Source: a virus
DNA length: 64,000 nt
Direction: 5' to 3' (one strand)
IMG/VR virus record: IMGVR_UViG_3300017917_003859
Coordinates: 1 to 64,000 of that record
Shown: one piece after another, positions 59,073 to 64,000 of the stretch
Layout: every line of letters starts with the position of its first letter
How positions within the stretch are numbered: position 1 is the first letter of the stretch
Translations under genes and position numbers: made by a program
Notes under the pieces: model-generated
What the model was told of the DNA's origin: nothing
The model's input: the letters and a program-made list of their open reading frames with translations, nothing else
Database searches by the model: none

Positions 59073-60209
59073 ATGAATATTCCTATCTACCCCGGCTCAA
59101 GTTCATTTTTCCCAGGAAATACTCCTTTTGGGTTTTATGATAATGATTATGAATTTCAAGTAGATGCTGATAAAGTAACTACTTTTTGTGCTAGAAGATT
59201 GGGATACCCAATCATGGAAGTTGAATTGCAAGATTTAAACTTTTATGCTGCTTTTGAAGAAGCTATTACTACATATGGAAATGAAGTATACGCTTATCAA
59301 TTAAGAGATAATTTATTAAATGTTGATGGAGCATCTACATCTATAAATTTAAGTCAAGCAGCTATTACTCCTACTTTAAATGTAATAGTACGATTATCAC
59401 AACAATATGCTGAAGAAGCAGGTTCAGGAGGAAATGTAAATTGGTATAGTGGTTCAATTGCAACTACGGCAGGAATACAAGATTATGATTTATCTGTTTG
59501 GGCATCAAGCAATAATATAACTGGTGGAATTGAAATTAAAAGAGTATTTTGGCAACCACCTCCAGCAGTTAATCAAGTATACAATTTAAGTGTATTTTCA
59601 GGTCTTGGAGGAGTACCAGCAGTGGGTGCTTATGGATTATTTGGTTCAACTGGATTCTTAATGTATCCTACAAGTTTGTTAGTTCAATCTGCTCAAGCAG
59701 TTGAAATGCAAAACCAAATTTCTTTAGCTAATTATACTTTTGAATTAATAAATAATAAATTAAGAATATTTCCTATTCCTGATTCTAATGATAATTATAT
59801 TTGGTTTCAATATATTAAAGTAGATGAAAGAAAAAATTCAGCTATTACACCAAATGTTACTTCCTCTATTACTAATCCTTCAAATGCTGGATATCATAAT
59901 CCAACATATTCTAGAATTAATTCAATAGGAAGACAATGGATATTTGAATATACTTTAGCTTTATGTAAAGAAATGTTAGGGTATGTCCGTGGAAAATATT
60001 CTCAAGTCCCAATACCAGGAGCTGAAGTTACTTTAAATCAAGGTGATTTAATTTCTGCTGCTAATAATGAAAAAACTGCTTTAATTGAAAGACTAAGAAT
60101 ATATTTAGATGATACTTCAAGACAAAAATTATTAGAAAGAAAAGCAGCTGAATCTGATGCTCGCCAGAAAGAAATAGGACAAGTTCCAATGCAAATTTAT
60201 ATAGGATAA
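59073..60209 (+). CDS. Neck protein, gp13-like
   Basis: This 378-residue protein resembles the T4 gp13 neck protein that seals the head-tail joint. Diagnostic parts are FCARRLGYPIMEVELQDLNF then YAAFEEAITTYGNEVYAYQL (about residues 38-77), followed by IQDYDLSVWASSNNITGGIE with KRVFWQPPP, the strand LINNKLRIFPIPDSND, and the C-terminal helix WIFEYTLALCKEMLGYVRGK. T4 gp13 is 309 residues. It starts the neck operon with its own promoter-like motif. Confidence 0.8.
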   Translation: MNIPIYPGSSSFFPGNTPFGFYDNDYEFQVDADKVTTFCARRLGYPIMEVELQDLNFYAAFEEAITTYGNEVYAYQLRDNLLNVDGASTSINLSQAAITPTLNVIVRLSQQYAEEAGSGGNVNWYSGSIATTAGIQDYDLSVWASSNNITGGIEIKRVFWQPPPAVNQVYNLSVFSGLGGVPAVGAYGLFGSTGFLMYPTSLLVQSAQAVEMQNQISLANYTFELINNKLRIFPIPDSNDNYIWFQYIKVDERKNSAITPNVTSSITNPSNAGYHNPTYSRINSIGRQWIFEYTLALCKEMLGYVRGKYSQVPIPGAEVTLNQGDLISAANNEKTALIERLRIYLDDTSRQKLLERKAAESDARQKEIGQVPMQIYIG

Positions 60210-60210
60210 C

Positions 60211-60720
60211 ATGGCATTATTTGGTTCAAATAGAGATGTTTCTTTTGTAAGAAAAATGAATAGAGAATTATTAGGAAATATAATCTCTCAACAATGTGTC
60301 TTATATAAAGTAAATTTAGAAAAAACAGTCTCTAACATATATGGTGAATCTGTAGATAAAAGATTTTACACTGAACCTACTTTACTCAATTGTAGAATAA
60401 CTAGAACAGACCCAGAATTTAATCAAACTGATATAGGCCCAGATTATACCAGAAATATCACATTTTCATTTCTTAAAGATGATTTAATAACATCCAACGC
60501 ATACCCAGAACCTGGAGATATAATTATGTACTATGAAGGATATTATGAAATTGAACAATCATATGACAACCAATTATTTGTAGGAAAAGACCCAGACTAT
60601 CCTTATGCTATAAATCCTATAAATCCTGGATTAGAGAATTTTGGATACTCAGTATCTATAAATTGTCTAGCTCATTATGTTCCTGCTGATAAAGTGAATA
60701 TCACCCTTGAAAGAGATTAA
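60211..60720 (+). CDS. Neck/connector protein, gp14-like candidate
   Basis: This 169-residue protein has the conserved-looking pattern LFGSNRDVSFVRKMNRELLG, VLYKVNLEKTVSNIYGESVD, FSFLKDDLITSNAYPEPGDI and YYEGYYEIEQSYDNQLFVGK. These resemble head-tail connector proteins of T4-like marine phages. T4 gp14 (256 residues) follows gp13 in the same order, so gp14 is the best guess, but the identity is by position. It follows the gp13-like gene after one base. Confidence 0.62.
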   Translation: MALFGSNRDVSFVRKMNRELLGNIISQQCVLYKVNLEKTVSNIYGESVDKRFYTEPTLLNCRITRTDPEFNQTDIGPDYTRNITFSFLKDDLITSNAYPEPGDIIMYYEGYYEIEQSYDNQLFVGKDPDYPYAINPINPGLENFGYSVSINCLAHYVPADKVNITLERD

Positions 60721-60722
60721 TT

Positions 60723-61598
60723 ATGGCAAACAAAAAACCAACACCTAAAACTCAAAGAGAAATAAGTATTTCTCAACAAGATCCATATAATCAGAGTGGT
60801 CCTGGGTTTCAACCTGTTGGAAACCCAAATGATTTCAATACGAATAACAGAGGAAATCAATTATCTTTTAAAGATGATACTGTAAAACCTTTTACTTTAG
60901 GTATTAAAGATATAGATGAAGCTATATATTATTATTTTAATGAAATAATAAAACCATCTATAATTCAAAATGGTCAAAGAATAAATGTTCCTGTAATATA
61001 TGGAGATCCTGAAAAATGGAAATCAATTCAAAAAGATGGATATTATAGAGATAAAAATGGAGCAATTATGTCTCCTTTATTAGTATTTAAAAGAAATAAT
61101 ATTACTAAAAATAGAAGTATAGGAAATAAATTAGACGCAAACAATCCAAATTTATATAGTTCTTTAGTAAAACAATATTCTAAAAAGAATTTTTACACTC
61201 CATTTGATATTTTAAATAATGTAAAACCACTAACAGAACAATATGCAGTAATAATTCCTGATTATGTAACTATAAATTATAGTTGTGTTATATATACTTA
61301 CTATATAGAACAAAATAATAAAATAATAGAAGCTATAAATTATGCTTCAGATTCATATTGGGGAGACCCAGCAAGATTTAAATTTAATGCTAGAATTGAT
61401 TCATTTAATACTGTAGTTGAAATTTCAGATGGAAAAAATAGATCTGTTAAAAGTACATTTGATATTAAATTAAATGGGTATCTTATTCCTGATCTTATTC
61501 AAAAAGATGTGAGTGCTGTAAAAAAGATTCCTACCATCAATACTATAAATTTTGGTATAGAAATTACAAATAACATAAATGATATAAATAATAAATAA
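60723..61598 (+). CDS. Connector/tail completion protein
   Basis: This 291-residue protein has a central conserved-looking domain: IKDIDEAIYYYFNEIIKPSI, NVPVIYGDPEKWKSIQKDGY, YRDKNGAIMSPLLVFKRNNI and NYSCVIYTYYIEQNNKIIEA. I associate this domain with T4-like phages of Bacteroidota and marine origin, probably in tail completion or the connector; a gp15-like role is possible by position. The N-terminal 45 residues are disordered and Pro/Gln/Asn-rich. No enzyme motif. Confidence 0.6.
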   Translation: MANKKPTPKTQREISISQQDPYNQSGPGFQPVGNPNDFNTNNRGNQLSFKDDTVKPFTLGIKDIDEAIYYYFNEIIKPSIIQNGQRINVPVIYGDPEKWKSIQKDGYYRDKNGAIMSPLLVFKRNNITKNRSIGNKLDANNPNLYSSLVKQYSKKNFYTPFDILNNVKPLTEQYAVIIPDYVTINYSCVIYTYYIEQNNKIIEAINYASDSYWGDPARFKFNARIDSFNTVVEISDGKNRSVKSTFDIKLNGYLIPDLIQKDVSAVKKIPTINTINFGIEITNNINDINNK

Positions 61599-61600
61599 AC

Positions 61601-62395
61601 ATGTTATATTCTCATCCAGGTCATTGGCAATTATTTTTAAAACGTCCTGATAATATTGGGCTTCCCTTAATGGAAGTAAAATCCAAATATTTAAAAGAAG
61701 AATCATTTTACTATTCTCAATTTAATTGGAATAATCCTTTAGGAGGAGGAACACCTCCCACTATCTCTACCCCACCATCAACACCTACAGAACAATCTAT
61801 ATTTTTAGAAACTTTTGGAAATGATGGAACTACTCCAAATCCTAACTTACTAACAAATGCTGTCGGAACTGATTTTATAAATCCTCCTTTATCATGGACT
61901 ACAATATCATTAGATAGTATAAATGGGGTATATGCTAATAATGGTGATTATACAAATAACTGGAGTGTTATAGATGCTGCAGGTATAGTTGCCTATTGTG
62001 GATTACCTGCTTCAAATGATCCTTCTGAAATTCCAGGAGCATCTGGAGGAAGTGCTTTATTTATGTCTGATGTTTCTGACACTCAGGCATATATAACTTT
62101 ACCCGCTATAAATACTTTAGGTAAAACAAATATTAAATTACAATTTAAAGCTGTACAATTAAATCCAATAGCAATATATTATAGCACAAATAATATTTCA
62201 TGGACACTTATAAACGCATCATATTCCATCTCAGGTACAATACAAAGTGGTAATAATTGGGGATACGATTCTATAAATTTACCAGCCGGAACAGCTAATA
62301 AAGCAACATTATATATTAAATTCCAACAACTACCAGGAACAGGTGGTAATAATTGGCAATTATTTGATGATATACAAGTTTTAGCAACTTTTTAA
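61601..62395 (+). CDS. Virion decoration protein with adhesion-like domain
   Basis: This 264-residue protein has a short N-terminal part (LYSHPGHWQLFLKRPDNIGL, then PLMEVKSKYLKEESFYY) that looks like a virion anchor, a Pro/Thr linker (GGGTPPTISTPPSTPTEQS), and then a 190-residue beta-sandwich. The sandwich has FLETFGNDGTTPNPNLLTNA, WSVIDAAGIVAYCGL, GSALFMSDVSDTQAYITLP and KTNIKLQFKAVQLN. This resembles jelly-roll/choice-of-anchor domains found on Bacteroidota surface proteins. Located between the neck and sheath genes, it may be a neck-level whisker or decoration that binds host glycans. That role is inference. Confidence 0.6.
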   Translation: MLYSHPGHWQLFLKRPDNIGLPLMEVKSKYLKEESFYYSQFNWNNPLGGGTPPTISTPPSTPTEQSIFLETFGNDGTTPNPNLLTNAVGTDFINPPLSWTTISLDSINGVYANNGDYTNNWSVIDAAGIVAYCGLPASNDPSEIPGASGGSALFMSDVSDTQAYITLPAINTLGKTNIKLQFKAVQLNPIAIYYSTNNISWTLINASYSISGTIQSGNNWGYDSINLPAGTANKATLYIKFQQLPGTGGNNWQLFDDIQVLATF

Positions 62396-62419
62396 TTTAA
62401 ACTTGATTTTTTAAAAAAA

Positions 62420-62433
62420 TATATTATAATAAA
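62420..62433 (+). promoter_or_regulatory. Weak phage promoter-like motif
   Basis: TATATTATAATAAA shares most of the consensus and begins 18 bases before the next ATG. Confidence 0.4.
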
Positions 62434-62437
62434 GATT

Positions 62438-62689
62438 ATGGAAAAAAAATTTTTAACTCTCGAAGAATTAAATGGTTTAAAAAAGATTAATGAAGATAAT
62501 CAAAATCTTGTTGTATCTTATGGTCAAATTGAATACCAAATCCAATTATTAAAAGTTCAAAAACAAAATTTAAATGAACAATTAAAGATTAATAAAAATT
62601 CTGAAATAGAATTTTTTAAAGAACTTGAAACTAAATATGGAATTATGAATATTAATTTAGAGACAGGAGAGATCACCCCAGTTAATTAA
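62438..62689 (+). CDS. Small coiled-coil protein before the sheath gene
   Basis: This 83-residue protein is a coiled coil (QNLVVSYGQIEYQIQLLKVQ, then KQNLNEQLKINKNSEIEFFK) with a short end (KYGIMNINLETGEITPVN). I associate such proteins with T4-like marine phages, where no function is known to me. It may be an assembly chaperone or tail assembly factor. Located 58 bases upstream of the sheath gene. Confidence 0.65.
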   Translation: MEKKFLTLEELNGLKKINEDNQNLVVSYGQIEYQIQLLKVQKQNLNEQLKINKNSEIEFFKELETKYGIMNINLETGEITPVN

Positions 62690-62713
62690 TTTTGAGCCCT
62701 TTCTAGATATTTA

Positions 62714-62743
62714 TTGACAACAATAAACAATTAAATATTTTAG
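62714..62743 (+). promoter_or_regulatory. Possible host-type promoter before the sheath gene
   Basis: TTG (62714-62716, within TTGACA), 19 bases, then TATTTTAG, one mismatch to the Bacteroidota -7 box TAnnTTTG, lies just before the sheath ATG. It is too close to leave a leader of more than a few bases, which weakens the case. A partial phage motif (TATTTATT, 62708-62715) overlaps. Confidence 0.25.
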
Positions 62744-62747
62744 AAAA

Positions 62748-64000
62748 ATGGCAGAAACTTTAATATCCCCTGGTGTATTAGCTAGAGAAATCGACCGTTC
62801 TCAAGTAGCAGCACAACCAGTGCAGGTAGGAGCAGCAATCATAGGCCCTACAGTAAAAGGTCCTGTAGAGTTACCTACAGTAGTAACTTCTTATAGTGAT
62901 TATGTAAACAAATTTGGTGATGTATTAGTAAGTGGTAGTGATACTTATTCTTATTTTACATCTATTGCTGCTTACAATTATTTTAACAATGGTGGCGATT
63001 CATTACTAATAGCAAGAGTAGTAACCGGATCGTACACTTCAGCAACTAGTACTGCAATTAGCGCTAGTACTCAAGCTTCTTCACAACCAGCATTTACCTT
63101 AAAAACAATCTCTAAAGGTATTATAATGAATAGCTCTAGCTCAATTGATTCAGCAGGTGCTTTAGCTAGTGGTTCAAAAGATAATATTCGTTGGGAAATT
63201 ATTAATCCAAACACTTCATCTGGAACATTTGATTTATTAGTTCGTCAAGGTAATGATGTTACAAATAGTAAAATAGTATTAGAACAATTTACTGGATTAT
63301 CATTAGATCCTAAATCTCCAAACTTTGTTTCTAAAGTTGTTGGTGATTATGTTTACAACTATAATCCATCTACTCAACAAATTGAATTAACAGGTAGTTA
63401 CAAAAATAATTCAAATTATATATATGTTAGCTCAGTTAATTTATTAACTCCAGATTATTTAGATAATAACGGTGTAGCTAAAGTTCAATATACTTCATCT
63501 ATTCCTTTAGCAGCAAGTGGTTCATTCAGTGGCGCTACTGGTGATCTTAAAGGTGGAGCTGCTTTCTATAACAACATTACTATAGCAGGTAATACTCAAG
63601 GTTTAGATGCTGGTTGTTATACTAACATGATTAATTTATTAGCTAATAAAGATGATTATAGATTTAATGTATTGATCACTCCAGGTTTAATTGATTCATT
63701 ACATACAAGTGCTATAAGTACTATCATTACTAACACTCAACAACGTGGTGATAACATTTTTGTAGTTGACCCAGTAGTTTATGGTCAAGCATCTTCAGCT
63801 GTAATTTCTCAAGCCTCTTCTCGTGATACTTCATATGCAGCAGAATATTGGCCATGGTGTCAAATTCAAGACCCTGCAACCGGTAAAAATGTTTGGGTTC
63901 CAGCTTCTACAATGATTGTAGGTGTTTATGCTTATAATGATTCAGTAGCAGAACCTTGGTTTGCACCTGCAGGTATTAATCGTGGTGGATTAGGAACAGT
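62748..64000 (+). CDS. Tail sheath protein (gp18-like), 3' end outside window
   Basis: This frame starts at 62748 (ATG GCA GAA ACT) and runs open to the window edge, giving about 417 residues. It begins AETLISPGVLAREIDRSQVA, the gp18 family start. It continues AAIIGPTVKGPVELPTVVTS, YSDYVNKFGDVLVSG, SIAAYNYFNNGGDSLLIARV and a late NVWVPASTMIVGVYAYNDSV, followed by EPWFAPAGINRGGLGT. These match contractile tail sheath proteins, including the gp18 PAGxNRG region. T4 gp18 is 659 residues, so the remaining part probably extends beyond the window. The tail tube gene would be expected next. Confidence 0.95.
   Translation, partial: MAETLISPGVLAREIDRSQVAAQPVQVGAAIIGPTVKGPVELPTVVTSYSDYVNKFGDVLVSGSDTYSYFTSIAAYNYFNNGGDSLLIARVVTGSYTSATSTAISASTQASSQPAFTLKTISKGIIMNSSSSIDSAGALASGSKDNIRWEIINPNTSSGTFDLLVRQGNDVTNSKIVLEQFTGLSLDPKSPNFVSKVVGDYVYNYNPSTQQIELTGSYKNNSNYIYVSSVNLLTPDYLDNNGVAKVQYTSSIPLAASGSFSGATGDLKGGAAFYNNITIAGNTQGLDAGCYTNMINLLANKDDYRFNVLITPGLIDSLHTSAISTIITNTQQRGDNIFVVDPVVYGQASSAVISQASSRDTSYAAEYWPWCQIQDPATGKNVWVPASTMIVGVYAYNDSVAEPWFAPAGINRGGLGT

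Noticed and set aside
1-64000. CRISPR array, tRNA genes, integrase or attachment sites
   Set aside because: No regularly spaced direct repeats with unique spacers, no cloverleaf-type sequences and no recombinase motifs were seen by reading; a programmatic scan would be needed to exclude them.

Overview
The window looks like part of the genome of a large, A+T-rich, T4-like contractile-tailed phage (myovirus) that infects a Bacteroidota host. Every supported gene lies on the + strand. The phage assignment rests on recognisable T4-type parts: gp25- and gp6-like baseplate proteins, gp17-like terminase, gp20-like portal, gp21-like prohead protease, an acidic gp22-like scaffold, a gp23-like major capsid protein, gp13/gp14-like neck candidates and the start of a gp18-like sheath. 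The host assignment rests on two genes (45283-49280) that encode proteins with type IX secretion (T9SS) sorting domains, a system confined to Bacteroidota and relatives, and on A-rich start contexts that mostly lack Shine-Dalgarno sites.

Layout: 3-12574 baseplate and tail-associated structural genes. 12581-14787 GIY-YIG-like protein, primase, RecB-like nuclease. 14823-32722 an accessory island of small genes: predicted metallopeptidase, HAD nucleotidase, membrane-anchored GAF-like protein, ferritin-like protein, kinase-like protein, cupin-like protein, winged-helix paralogs, FAD dehydrogenase and a GIY-YIG homing endonuclease. A lysis cassette (22870-24587) with M15 endopeptidase, two holin candidates and a spanin-like pair lies inside it. 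32724-43677 packaging and head genes. 43758-45111 HNH endonuclease and PhoH. 45283-49280 the two T9SS-type secreted proteins. 49366-58744 tail fibres. 59073-64000 neck, connector and sheath (cut by the window edge).

Two themes run across the window. First, about 15 otherwise unrelated proteins carry a similar short amphipathic helix, usually at the N-terminus and sometimes at the C-terminus, with the pattern L-x-x-[LI]-[IL]-[RK]-[EQ]-x-[IL]. It is usually followed by an [LI]-x-E tripeptide like those cut by T4-type prohead proteases. Two of these proteins also share a motif (SF-x-x-MQK-[LI]-AG) with the C-terminus of the scaffold. I infer that these are capsid-targeting signals and that the island encodes proteins packaged in the head and injected, as T4 internal proteins are. 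This is a hypothesis. Second, a 13-14 base motif, TATTTATAATAAA, stands 18-37 bases before the start codon of many transcription units and is probably the phage's own (late) promoter. Rho-independent terminators separate several units.

The genome is cut at both ends. No tRNA genes, CRISPR arrays, integrase or attachment sites were seen. No gene-free stretch exceeds about 205 bases; the larger ones are described as features.
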